From Mycolicibacterium chubuense (GTDB taxonomy: Bacteria > Actinomycetota > Actinomycetes > Mycobacteriales > Mycobacteriaceae), in assembly GCF_001044255.1 (NCBI RefSeq), contig NZ_JYNX01000060.1, forward strand, positions 215,229 through 279,228: 64,000 nucleotides of DNA, given 5' to 3'. The notes under the pieces were generated by a model. That model saw only the letters and a list, made by a program, of their open reading frames with translations. It did not search any database and was not told the origin of the DNA. A program made the translations under genes and the position numbers. Each line of letters begins with the position of its first letter. Position 1 is the first letter of the stretch. Positions 17,201 to 24,415 of this stretch are shown piece by piece.

Positions 17201-17564
17201 TGAGGTGTGCGAGATCGGCGGGATCGCGCAACGCCACCTCGCGCCGCCCGTATGTCAGAACACTCACCGTGACGGCGGCGAGCACCACGTTGACCAGGAC
17301 GAACCACGCGGCGAGCGGGACGGCCGCGCCGGTGTACAAGTTCACGACGAACGTCAGCCCGGTGAGCAGGAGGAAATGGGCCGCACGTTCACGCGGTCCG
17401 CATCGATACGCGGCGAGAAGCCAGATGGTGGACACGGCCGCCGCCGGCCACACCAGCGCGATCTCGTCGCCCCCCAGCCGGGTTGCCCGTCCGACGAGGA
17501 TCGCGAGCGCGTAGGCCAGCGGAAACGCAACGAAGTACGTCGCTGAGCGAACAATCCGACCCAT
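14241..17564 (-). CDS. MASE1-PAS-GGDEF-EAL cyclic-di-GMP signalling protein
   Basis: A protein of about 1107 residues. The first 300 residues carry eight or so membrane spans of the MASE1 sensory type. Three PAS regions follow (one includes HYLPEVEARAAE, another FRLAFDTAPMGMFMFD), then a diguanylate cyclase domain with intact RLGGDEFAVL, then an EAL phosphodiesterase domain with AAEALLRW, LELTETHAG, IDDVGTGFSG and AEGIERQEQ. Both catalytic domains keep their main motifs, so it could make and break c-di-GMP; the EAL motif LKIDR reads LKISR here. ATG 17564 follows AAAGGGTGG; an upstream ATG (17645) adds 27 uncharacteristic residues. Mycobacteria usually have few such proteins, so this is a main candidate for c-di-GMP turnover. 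Confidence 0.9.
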   Translation of the reverse strand: MGRIVRSATYFVAFPLAYALAILVGRATRLGGDEIALVWPAAAVSTIWLLAAYRCGPRERAAHFLLLTGLTFVVNLYTGAAVPLAAWFVLVNVVLAAVTVSVLTYGRREVALRDPADLAHLIAAVIVGNCCGAVLAAGYFTVVDGDPPAETFALFAVRNAASALLGVAIWLRLHDLTFERPRLTPFAVLEAVAVGGSVLGVLVWAFWLNTGVPMAFLVLVPAMCLALRYSTTISTLFVTAAGIWIICATLLDRGTFIVPDLQIRALLAQAMVISLTVIVLALALYRDSRARLIDELELARDAADRDSQLLAAVLDSIHDSVILIGATGEVVLQNARASDSGLVGDVVTASRDLAEVPAPGARRDVVVEAEHSRVIELTTAPLARQSPFRVVAFRDVTEERTHAQQLREARDLFAGVLQAASEQAIIGTDAAGRITVFNNGAERLLGWTAAEMIGRMPLEFHYLPEVEARAAETGSAAGFDVFVHGVGPDSADVREWTYVRRDGTHVAVSLAISQMTDQDGRCVGYIGVATDITEQKAAEQALAESEERFRLAFDTAPMGMFMFDVTPERFGRITRCNQAMADVLGRRPDDVLQLTVTELDGLESHSETALLEQLLTLRVGQTLDAETVFRRADGGTVWGLVSASVVAPRGSEPYGICLVEDITARKRVEDELHYLASHDPLTGLANRALFMGRIDKALADAERTGSNNVGLIFLDLDGFKTVNDTWGHAQGDEVLKVVGDRLKSSIGPYDTAARLGGDEFAVLCPRDADVASLRSAAERIRAEMRRPVRLGPGRMYDQLSVSAGVVISQPGCQSETLLQRADKLMYFAKRSGKDCVTMGSGPAEEAALLREMQLTPELGRALDLHEFAVHFQPIVDLRTGECVAAEALLRWQHPERGLLGPDEFLSIAEASRFMPAIGRGVLNEACRQARMWTGPAERSAVHVNVSGRQLEVGDLRADVLNALDVSGLDPHRLVLELTETHAGRVAASLGDDLNMLRQLGIRIAIDDVGTGFSGLVKIADLPVDMLKISRHFIAGLPADVRSATISKAIVGLGTSLGMTVIAEGIERQEQRAVLLEWGCALGQGYLFGKARPGAGGIKSPSSLFHPA

Positions 17565-17670
17565 TGCGCCACCCTTTGCTTGAGCGTCAATATCAGAATG
17601 CCTGTCGAGAACCGCTTCCGCTCGCAAAAGGACGGATCGCGCCATTGCGCTATGTCATCGTCACGCCGCT

Positions 17671-18516
17671 TCAGCGCGTAGGTTCGAGCGCCACCGATCG
17701 CGCCCGGGGGTCCAGTCGGCGGTAGGGATCCGCCCTGCGGAGTTCGCCGAGTTCGGCGAGCGCGCGCTCGAGTGCCTGCTGCGTACGCCGCTTGACGGTC
17801 GTCACCCATTCGTGCGGGTCGGCGCCCTCGGGCGCCACGGTGTCGATCGGGGCAGCGAACCGCAGATACATCCGCTGCGGCCGCGGGATCATCGTCGGTC
17901 CGATCCCCCGCAGCAACGGCATCGCGGTGTCTGTGCGGCCCGTCATCCGGCGTGACACCGCGCCGGTGAGCCGCCCCCAGGCGCTGTCGCGGGCCACCAG
18001 GCTGCGGTAGATCTCATCGCCTCCCAGCAGCGCCGCGGGCACGATCGGGTAGGCGTGCTCGATCGCGATCCGGGCGAAGCCGGCCCGGCCCTCCCACAGC
18101 AGCGTGTTCTGCTCACCCTTGAACTTCGAGATCTCCCGCGCCCCGCCGGGGAACACGAGGATCGGCTCGTCGCGGCGCATCAACTCCCGAGCCGTCTCCG
18201 GGCTTCCCACGACGCCCCCGGCGGCGGCGAGAAGATCTCCGGACAGGCCGCGCATCCGGCCCATCTGGCGGTCCACCAGCGGCCGCACCAGCACGCCCAG
18301 CGAGCGACGCACGAGGTAGGGAACCAGAAACGATTCGACGCCGGCCTGAGTGTGGTTGCCGACGATCAGGAACCGACCGTCCCGCGGGAGGTGCTCCAAC
18401 CCGTCGACGTACGGGCGGGTCGCATCGACCAGCGGTCCCGCCCGGTCGGCGGTGAACTCGAGGGCGCGTCGCAGCGAACGCACCCGGGCGGTCTCGCGGG
18501 CGACAGTGGGCTTCAT
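17671..18516 (-). CDS. Lysophospholipid acyltransferase family protein, paralog
   Basis: A 281-residue PlsC-like acyltransferase sharing the whole architecture of the gene at 10179-11033: YVDGLEHLPRDGRFLIVGNH, then FPGGAREISKFKGE, YPIVPAALLGGDEIYRSLV, and the nearly identical GIGPTMIPRPQRMYLRF. The acidic residue after NHTQAGVES is Glu, as in the paralog. ATG 18516 (MKPTVARE) is used because further upstream the sequence holds operator palindromes. Two TGTCACnnnGTGACA sites lie 70-108 bases upstream and probably control it. Acceptor lipid unknown. Confidence 0.85.
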   Translation of the reverse strand: MKPTVARETARVRSLRRALEFTADRAGPLVDATRPYVDGLEHLPRDGRFLIVGNHTQAGVESFLVPYLVRRSLGVLVRPLVDRQMGRMRGLSGDLLAAAGGVVGSPETARELMRRDEPILVFPGGAREISKFKGEQNTLLWEGRAGFARIAIEHAYPIVPAALLGGDEIYRSLVARDSAWGRLTGAVSRRMTGRTDTAMPLLRGIGPTMIPRPQRMYLRFAAPIDTVAPEGADPHEWVTTVKRRTQQALERALAELGELRRADPYRRLDPRARSVALEPTR

Positions 18517-18585
18517 CGGTGCGGCTCCGGTCGGCAGGGAACCCGGTCCATCGTACCGACGCTGCGAGGCCGCGCTTGACCGTCG

Positions 18586-18624
18586 TGTCACTGAGTGACA
18601 CAGCGACGTTGTCACCAAGTGACA
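18586..18624. promoter_or_regulatory. Tandem TGTCACnnnGTGACA operator palindromes
   Basis: Two sites of identical design: TGTCACTGAGTGACA (18586-18600, extended to a 17-base perfect palindrome 18585-18601) and TGTCACCAAGTGACA (18610-18624). Their centres are 24 bases apart. A further half site AGTGTCAC lies near 18662-18669. They are upstream of the acyltransferase at 18516 (minus strand) and of the peptidase remnant at 18757 (plus strand). The design fits a TetR/GntR-type dimer. No regulator gene is adjacent. Confidence 0.65.
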
Positions 18625-18756
18625 GGAGAGAGGTCCTGCGCCCTGCTGACCATCGAAACTCCCAGTGTCACAACCTCCTAGGAGATGTTCCGCCGACGAG
18701 CACCGTGCCGGTGGCCGGATCCTTCACGCCCACAACACGTCAGGAGAGGACGCACC

Positions 18757-18843
18757 GTGGCCCTGCCCGATCTCATTCCCGTCGAGGATTTCTTCCGCCC
18801 GCCCACGCGCGCGGCATCTCGGGGGCCGGGAATGACAGGGTGA
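18757..18843 (+). pseudogene. Remnant of the 5' end of an S9 prolyl-oligopeptidase gene
   Basis: A GTG with AGGAGAGG 7 bases upstream opens a 28-codon frame reading VALPDLIPVEDFFRPPTRAA before ending SRGPGMTG and a stop. The first 20 residues match, from memory, the conserved N-terminus of mycobacterial S9-family peptidases (LPDLIPVEDLFSPPTRAAASISPDG type). The rest of the peptidase is absent and the next gene begins at 18927, so a deletion probably removed the body of the gene. The rest of the 410-base gap (18517-18926) holds the operators and no other supported gene. Confidence 0.5.
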
Positions 18844-18926
18844 TGGGACCGTCGTGAGCGAATGTATGGCGCTTACCTACCTGCTCGGGCACAATCCGCT
18901 CGCAGCCGTCGAGCGAGGAGAACGTG

Positions 18927-19292
18927 ATGGGCACCTACAACACCGCGATGCAGAAGGCTTTCCTGGCGGGCTCCGACAGTGACGTCCACGGACTGATCTC
19001 CAAGCGCACCGTCGAACTCGACGGGGTGGCGGTCACGCAGGTGACCTTCGGCGTCGGTGCCCGGTGGTCGAACGACTTGAAGTCCTACGCCGGCACGGAA
19101 CTGTGCGAGCTACCGCACGTCGCTTACGTGGTGTCCGGAACGCTGGCTGTTCGGATGGCCGATGGCGCCGAGGAGAGCTTCCCGGCCGGTCACGTGATGT
19201 TGTTGCCGCCCGGCCACGACGCGTGGACCGTCGGTGACGAACCCTGTGTCTTCATCGAGTTCTCCCGCGGCAACGACTATTACGCGCACTAG
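18927..19292 (+). CDS. Cupin domain protein
   Basis: A 121-residue single-domain beta-barrel protein. The second cupin motif PAGHVMLLPPGHDAWTVGDE is clear near residues 85-105, and LPHVAYVVSGTLAVRMADG gives the first motif region. The usual metal-binding HxH is reduced to ELPHV, so metal binding is uncertain. GAGGAG precedes the ATG at 18927 by 7-8 bases. Function unknown, possibly a small-ligand sensor. Its TAG stop overlaps that of the convergent universal stress gene in a CTAG. Confidence 0.82.
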   Translation: MGTYNTAMQKAFLAGSDSDVHGLISKRTVELDGVAVTQVTFGVGARWSNDLKSYAGTELCELPHVAYVVSGTLAVRMADGAEESFPAGHVMLLPPGHDAWTVGDEPCVFIEFSRGNDYYAH

Positions 19293-20140
19293 TCCCGCGG
19301 CCACACGATCATCGGCACTGGCAACGCCCTCATGATCTTGGTCGCCGAGTGACCGAGGAACAGCCGCGGGGGCTGGCCCAGCCGACTCGAGCCGATCATG
19401 ACGATCTCGCTGTCGTCGAACGCTAGGCCCTCCACCGCGTCCTCAAGCGAATTCCCATGTCCGACAACACTTATGACCTCACTGCCGGAAGGAAGGCCGC
19501 TTCTCGCCTTGTCGACGAGCGCCGTCGCGTGCTCTTCGGCCAGCCGGGTCCACTCCCGGCGGCGTTCTTCGCCGACAGCAACCAGAGACATCAACCGCAG
19601 CGGGACCTTCCATTCGCCCGCCAGGCGGACCGCGTTGTCGAACAGGACCTCGTTACCGGGCCGCTGTCCGACAGCGCAGGTGATGCGGGTGATGCCGGAC
19701 CGGGCCTGATACTCCGCCGGGGCGAGCGCCACCGGCACCGGCGACGCGTGCAGTAAGGCGTCGGCCAGGCTGCCCAGCCCGAAGCGCCCGCTGCGCACAC
19801 GGTGGTAGGTGCCGATGACGATCAGGGCGGCCTCGCCACGTTCGGGATCGACGGCCGAGTCCAGCAGGCCCTGGGTGATGGAATCCGCCCTGCGCAGATG
19901 CGCCTCTGCCCGCACGTCCTCGGGCACCCGGGACAGCCCGTCCTGCAGCCATTCCCGGCCCTGCTCTTCGACTTCGGCGTTGAACGCCTGGTCGGGCGAG
20001 TACCGGTGGAAGGTCGGGGCGTCGCTGGGCAGCACCGAGACGAGATCGAGCGTCGCACCTGAGGACCGGGCCAGGGTCGCCGCGAGGTTCACCCCGTCGA
20101 CACCGCGCTGGCGCGGTCCGTACCCGACGACATACCGCAT
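19289..20140 (-). CDS. Universal stress protein, two UspA domains
   Basis: A 283-residue tandem universal stress protein. Domain 1 starts RYVVGYGPRQRGVDGVNLA and ends with the ATP-loop-like stretch VIGTYHRVRSGRFGLGSLAD; domain 2 ends VMIGSSRLGQPPRLFLGHSATKIM, a version of the G-2x-G-9x-G(S/T) ATP-binding motif. ATG 20140 (MRYVVGYG) fits the family N-terminus. It diverges from the PuuP-like permease gene with 108 bases between them. A weak half-site resembling a DosR box (GGGGACCTTC) is present there, not enough to claim DosR control. Confidence 0.87.
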   Translation of the reverse strand: MRYVVGYGPRQRGVDGVNLAATLARSSGATLDLVSVLPSDAPTFHRYSPDQAFNAEVEEQGREWLQDGLSRVPEDVRAEAHLRRADSITQGLLDSAVDPERGEAALIVIGTYHRVRSGRFGLGSLADALLHASPVPVALAPAEYQARSGITRITCAVGQRPGNEVLFDNAVRLAGEWKVPLRLMSLVAVGEERRREWTRLAEEHATALVDKARSGLPSGSEVISVVGHGNSLEDAVEGLAFDDSEIVMIGSSRLGQPPRLFLGHSATKIMRALPVPMIVWPRD

Positions 20141-20248
20141 GGGTGGTGACGGTACACCGCTGGGACGCCGCAAAAGGGCAAGTGCGGGGACCTTCTTGTG
20201 GTAAGCCCCCAGGGTAGGTTTCGGCACGAGCGAGATGGCGGTATCACG

Positions 20249-21619
20249 ATGACGCAGGCTGCCTCGGGATCGACGCAAAGAACGACGCTGGCCCGCACGC
20301 TGGGGCTCTGGGCGATCGTCGGTCTCGGCCTCGGGTACATGACCCCGACCGTCGTGTTCGACACCTTCGGCATCGTGTCTGCCGAGACCGGCAACGTCGT
20401 GCCCACCGCCTACATCTTCGCGCTCGTGGTGATGACGTTCACGGCCGTCAGCTACGGCAGGATGACACAGGTCTTCCCCTCCGCTGGTTCGGCGTACACC
20501 TACACCTCAGAAACCATCAACCCGAGTTTCGGTTTCTTGATCGGCTGGGCGGCGCTGCTCGATTACCTTCTGCTCCCCCTGGTGAACGCCCTCATCATCC
20601 GCAGCTACTTGTACTCGTTCTTCCCCTCGGCACCCCAGTGGCTCTGGGTCGTCGTCTACGTCGCGGCGATCACCGCGATGTGCCTGTTCAGCATGACCAA
20701 CACCTCGCGGGTGAACATGCTGCTCGTGGTGTTCGAGGTGGTGCTGATCGGGGTGTTCCTGATCCTGGCCGGCAAGTCGCTGATGGACGGGATGGGCAAC
20801 GGCACCCTGTTCTCGACCGAGCCGCTGTGGCATGAGGGCGTGCATCTGAACCTGGTCATCACCGGGGCGACGATCGTGGCGTTCTCGTTCATCGGCTTCG
20901 ACGCGATCACCATGTACACCGAGGAGGCCAAGGACTCCTCGACGGTGCCGAAGGCGATTCTGCTGGCCCTGATGATCGGCGGCGCGATCTTCTTCGTCTC
21001 CGCGTTCTTCACGCAGTCGCTCTTCCCCGACGTCTCGAACTTCAGCCAGGAGTCGCTGGAGAACAGCGCGCTGCCGGAGATCGCCTACAACGTCGGCGGG
21101 CACCTGTTCAAGATCCTGCTCACCTCGGCCGCGTTCGCGGCCACAGTGGCCTCCAGCCTCGCCTCGCACGCGTCGGTCTCGCGTCTGCTCTACGTGATGG
21201 GACGCAACGGCAGGGGGCCGATCGGGCGGTTCTTCGGTTACCTGCACCCCAGCTTCCAGACGCCGTCGTACGCGATCATCTTCGTCGGCCTCGTGTCGTT
21301 GCTGGCGATCGGATTCAACCTGGACTTCGTCGCCTCGTTGATCAACTTCGGAGCACTGATCGCGTTCACGATGGTGAATCTGACCGTGATCGTCTATTTC
21401 GCCTACCGGCGCCGTGAGGTGCACGGAGCGCGTCAGATCCTGCGCAATATCGTGCTGCCGGGGCTCGGGGTCATGTTCACCGTCTTGCTGTGGCTCTACC
21501 TGTCGGCCGAGTCGACCCGGTACGGGATCATCTGGTTCGTCATCGGAATCGTGGTGTTGCTGTGGCTGACCCGCTTCTTCCGCCGGCCCCTGACCCTCAA
21601 CATGGGCGAGCCGGAGTAG
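20249..21619 (+). CDS. puuP: APC family permease, PuuP-like putrescine importer
   Basis: A 456-residue, about 12-span amino acid/polyamine transporter. The stretches TVVFDTFGIVS, SAGSAYTYTSETINPSFGF, LLDYLLLPLVNAL and SHASVSRLLYVMGR match E. coli PuuP closely from memory, which is the basis for the substrate. It lies 111 bases before a succinate-semialdehyde dehydrogenase gene; import of putrescine or GABA and oxidation of the resulting semialdehyde would form one route to succinate. A TAGGTT -10-like element is near 20214. Other amine or amino acid substrates remain possible. Confidence 0.82.
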   Translation: MTQAASGSTQRTTLARTLGLWAIVGLGLGYMTPTVVFDTFGIVSAETGNVVPTAYIFALVVMTFTAVSYGRMTQVFPSAGSAYTYTSETINPSFGFLIGWAALLDYLLLPLVNALIIRSYLYSFFPSAPQWLWVVVYVAAITAMCLFSMTNTSRVNMLLVVFEVVLIGVFLILAGKSLMDGMGNGTLFSTEPLWHEGVHLNLVITGATIVAFSFIGFDAITMYTEEAKDSSTVPKAILLALMIGGAIFFVSAFFTQSLFPDVSNFSQESLENSALPEIAYNVGGHLFKILLTSAAFAATVASSLASHASVSRLLYVMGRNGRGPIGRFFGYLHPSFQTPSYAIIFVGLVSLLAIGFNLDFVASLINFGALIAFTMVNLTVIVYFAYRRREVHGARQILRNIVLPGLGVMFTVLLWLYLSAESTRYGIIWFVIGIVVLLWLTRFFRRPLTLNMGEPE

Positions 21620-21730
21620 GCGTCAGGCCTGCCATCGAAGCCGGCACACAAGTGTCGGCCGGCGACCTAGACTCGCTGCGAACAGAGTCGACAGAGGCGC
21701 CAACGCACGACAACGAGGAGCGAATCGAAG

Positions 21731-23074
21731 ATGAGCACGTCCCTGTACGCGGTAGTCGACCCGTCCACCGGGGAGCTGGTGAAGGAGTACCCGACCGCCA
21801 CCGACGAGCAGATCGAGCAGGCGATCGCGGCGGCCGACAAGGCCCACCGCGAGTGGTCCCGCAGCACGTCGGTCGCCGATCGGGCAGCGCTGATCCGTCG
21901 CGTCGCCGAGCTGCACGAGGAACGCAAGGAGGAGCTGGCCCGGATCATCCAGCGCGAGATGGGCAAGCCGCTCGACCAGTCGGTCGGTGAGGTGGAGTTC
22001 AGCGCGGCGATCTACACCTTCTACGCCGACAACGCCGAGAAGTTCCTCGCCGACGAACCCATCGACCTGCTCGACGGCGAGGGCTCGGCCGTGGTGCGCC
22101 GCAGCTCGGTCGGCGTGCTGCTGGGCATCATGCCGTGGAACTACCCCTACTACCAGGTCGCCCGCTTCGCCGGCCCGAACCTGGTCATCGGCAACACCAT
22201 CGTGCTCAAGCACGCTCCGCAGTGCCCGGAATCGGCCGAGGCTCTGCAGAAGATCTTCACCGACGCCGGCTTCCCCGAGGGCGCCTACGTCAACGTCTAC
22301 GCAACCAACGAGCAGATCGCCACGGCGATCGCCGACCCCCGCATCCAGGGCGTGTCGCTGACCGGCTCCGAGCGGGCGGGGGCGGCGGTGGCCGAGATCG
22401 CGGGCCGGAACCTCAAGAAGGTGGTGCTCGAGCTCGGCGGCTCGGATCCGTTCATCGTGCTGTCGACCGACGACCTCGACGCCACGGTGGAGGCCGCCGT
22501 CGACGGTCGCTTCGAGAACACCGGTCAGGCGTGCAACGCCGCCAAGCGCATCATCGTCGCCCAGGACGTGTACGACGAGTTCCTCGACAAGTTCACCAAG
22601 AAGGTGCTGGAAAAGGCCGACGGTCTGGCGCCGCTGTCGTCGGTCGCGGCCGCCGAGCGGCTCGAGGAGCAGGTGCAGCGCGCGGTGTCCTCGGGTGCGC
22701 GCCTGATCAGCGAGGGCCAGCGCAACGGCGCGCACTACCCGCCGGCCGTGCTCACCGACGTGCCCGCTGACTACCGCGAGGAGCTGTTCGGTCCGGTGGC
22801 GTCGGTGTACAAGGTGGCCGACGAGGACGAGGCCGTCGCCGTCGCCAACGACACCCCGTTCGGGCTGGGGTCCTACGTGTTCACCACCGACACCGAACAG
22901 GCCAAGCGGGTCGCCGACAAGATCGAGGCGGGCATGGTCTTCGTCAACGCGGTGGGAGCCGAAGGTGCGGAACTGCCGTTCGGCGGGGTGAAGCGTTCAG
23001 GCTTCGGTCGCGAGCTCGGCCGGTTCGGCATGGACGAGTTCGTCAACAAGAAGCTGATCCGCATCGCCGGCTGA
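21731..23074 (+). CDS. gabD: NAD(P)-dependent succinate-semialdehyde dehydrogenase
   Basis: A 447-residue aldehyde dehydrogenase. The cofactor and catalytic motifs are PWNYPYYQVAR, VSLTGSERAG, the general base in VVLELGGSDPF, and the catalytic Cys in ENTGQACNAAKR near residue 265. The C-terminal GAELPFGGVKRSGFGRELG is characteristic of the succinate-semialdehyde group. Length fits mycobacterial GabD1 (about 457 aa). It probably completes putrescine/GABA catabolism begun by the PuuP-like permease just upstream. The exact aldehyde is inferred. Confidence 0.85.
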   Translation: MSTSLYAVVDPSTGELVKEYPTATDEQIEQAIAAADKAHREWSRSTSVADRAALIRRVAELHEERKEELARIIQREMGKPLDQSVGEVEFSAAIYTFYADNAEKFLADEPIDLLDGEGSAVVRRSSVGVLLGIMPWNYPYYQVARFAGPNLVIGNTIVLKHAPQCPESAEALQKIFTDAGFPEGAYVNVYATNEQIATAIADPRIQGVSLTGSERAGAAVAEIAGRNLKKVVLELGGSDPFIVLSTDDLDATVEAAVDGRFENTGQACNAAKRIIVAQDVYDEFLDKFTKKVLEKADGLAPLSSVAAAERLEEQVQRAVSSGARLISEGQRNGAHYPPAVLTDVPADYREELFGPVASVYKVADEDEAVAVANDTPFGLGSYVFTTDTEQAKRVADKIEAGMVFVNAVGAEGAELPFGGVKRSGFGRELGRFGMDEFVNKKLIRIAG

Positions 23075-23097
23075 CGCGAGGAGACGGGCGCCGGCGT

Positions 23098-24357
23098 TCA
23101 ACCACGCCGGCCCCGCTCCAGGATCCGGTCGCGCACCCGGGTGGGCACGGCCAACCCGACGGCCATCGCGACAACGGTCAGCAGGGCGGTGGAGCCGTTG
23201 TTCGCGACCTCGAGCAGGGTCTGTGCACCGGCCCCCGCGGCGAGCTCGGCGACTCCGGTGACGGTCCGGAAGACGTACATGCCGGGCACCAGAGCCACCA
23301 CTGACGCGAAACCCACTGCGGCGAAGTGCATGTGCCGCAGGTACGCCATCGGGGTGAGAACCGCGCCCGTCAGCAGACACGCCAGCAGCGCCGCCACCGG
23401 CAGACTCGCATGCCAGCTGTCGATCGCCCACCAGTGCAGCGCATGCGCGGCCATGCCGACGGCGATGGGCCAGCCGAGCAGGCGGTAGGGCATCGAGAAG
23501 AACACCGGGTAGCACGCAGCGGCGACGCCCGCAGCGAGGACGTCGACCGCGAACGGGACCGCAGCCGGTGGTGACGTCAACGGCAGCGGTTGCCCACCCG
23601 GCCACAGGCCGACCATCAGACCAACTGCGATGGTCGCCAGCACGAGCAGCGCATAGCTCAGCCGTGCGACCGCCAGCGTCATCCGCGCCGCGAGCAGATC
23701 CATTGCGCCGATGAGGATCTGCGGACCGGGCACCAGCACCATGGCCGGGCAGACGGCGATCAGTCCCGCGGCGGACTGCAGACCGATCACACCGCCGACA
23801 ACCCCGGCTGCCCCCGCGATCACCGCGGCCACGAACGTCTGGAGCAGCGGGTCGGCGCCGAGCCTCGCCAGCCCGCGGCGCAGCGCGCCACCCAGCGCCG
23901 CCGCGGCGGCGATCAGTCCGACGACCCCGATGTCGTTGGCGCCGAACACGACCGCCAGGGCGGCCGCGCCCAGCCCGCAGGCCGCGACGAACGCGACGAT
24001 CGAGGACGGCGCGAGCCGCTCGGCCGTGTCGATGACGTGCTCGATGTCGTCGCGCTGCACGGGACGGCGGCCGGCGTCATCCACCGCCCGCATCATGGTG
24101 GCCACCCGGCGCATGTTGACGCCGATCGGACGCGTCTGCCCGATCAGCGCGTTCACGCCTCCCGCGCGGGGATCGTAGACGGTCACCGACGCCCATCCCG
24201 GAATCACGACGGCGGGCTGGCCCAGCCCCCGCGAGAGTCGTTGCACCGCTTGCACGGTCATGCTCGTCGACTGCCCGCTGTCGTGGAGCAGCTGCGCTGC
24301 GTGCAGGATGGTGCCCAACGCTCCGGCGGCGTCGGGGCGTTGGGCATCGCGCGTCAT
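23098..24357 (-). CDS. ThrE-like threonine/serine exporter
   Basis: A 419-residue membrane protein of the ThrE family. The N-terminal domain has GTILHAAQLLHDSGQSTSMTV followed by a cytosolic hydrolase-like part (WASVTVYDPRAGGVN). About ten hydrophobic spans follow, including CPAMVLVPGPQILIGAMDLL, a ThrE-type conserved stretch. It exports threonine, serine or small peptides through the inner membrane, by family. ATG 24357 is chosen; upstream in-frame residues are arginine-rich and not conserved. No operon partner. Confidence 0.85.
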   Translation of the reverse strand: MTRDAQRPDAAGALGTILHAAQLLHDSGQSTSMTVQAVQRLSRGLGQPAVVIPGWASVTVYDPRAGGVNALIGQTRPIGVNMRRVATMMRAVDDAGRRPVQRDDIEHVIDTAERLAPSSIVAFVAACGLGAAALAVVFGANDIGVVGLIAAAAALGGALRRGLARLGADPLLQTFVAAVIAGAAGVVGGVIGLQSAAGLIAVCPAMVLVPGPQILIGAMDLLAARMTLAVARLSYALLVLATIAVGLMVGLWPGGQPLPLTSPPAAVPFAVDVLAAGVAAACYPVFFSMPYRLLGWPIAVGMAAHALHWWAIDSWHASLPVAALLACLLTGAVLTPMAYLRHMHFAAVGFASVVALVPGMYVFRTVTGVAELAAGAGAQTLLEVANNGSTALLTVVAMAVGLAVPTRVRDRILERGRRG

Positions 24358-24415
24358 CTGAGCATTGTGCACGGCGGCAGCGGAACGCAGGCGGCGGTCC
24401 GTTCGCCGTCCACTT

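Noticed and set aside
18519-18857. A 112-codon plus-strand frame across the TGTCAC operators
   Set aside because: It starts antisense to the acyltransferase, has no ribosome site and no domain. Only the 28-codon peptidase-like frame at 18757 has supporting features.
20160-20220. A DosR-box-like sequence upstream of the universal stress gene
   Set aside because: Only the left half (GGGGACCTTC) matches the DosR consensus; the right half does not, so I cannot support DosR control.
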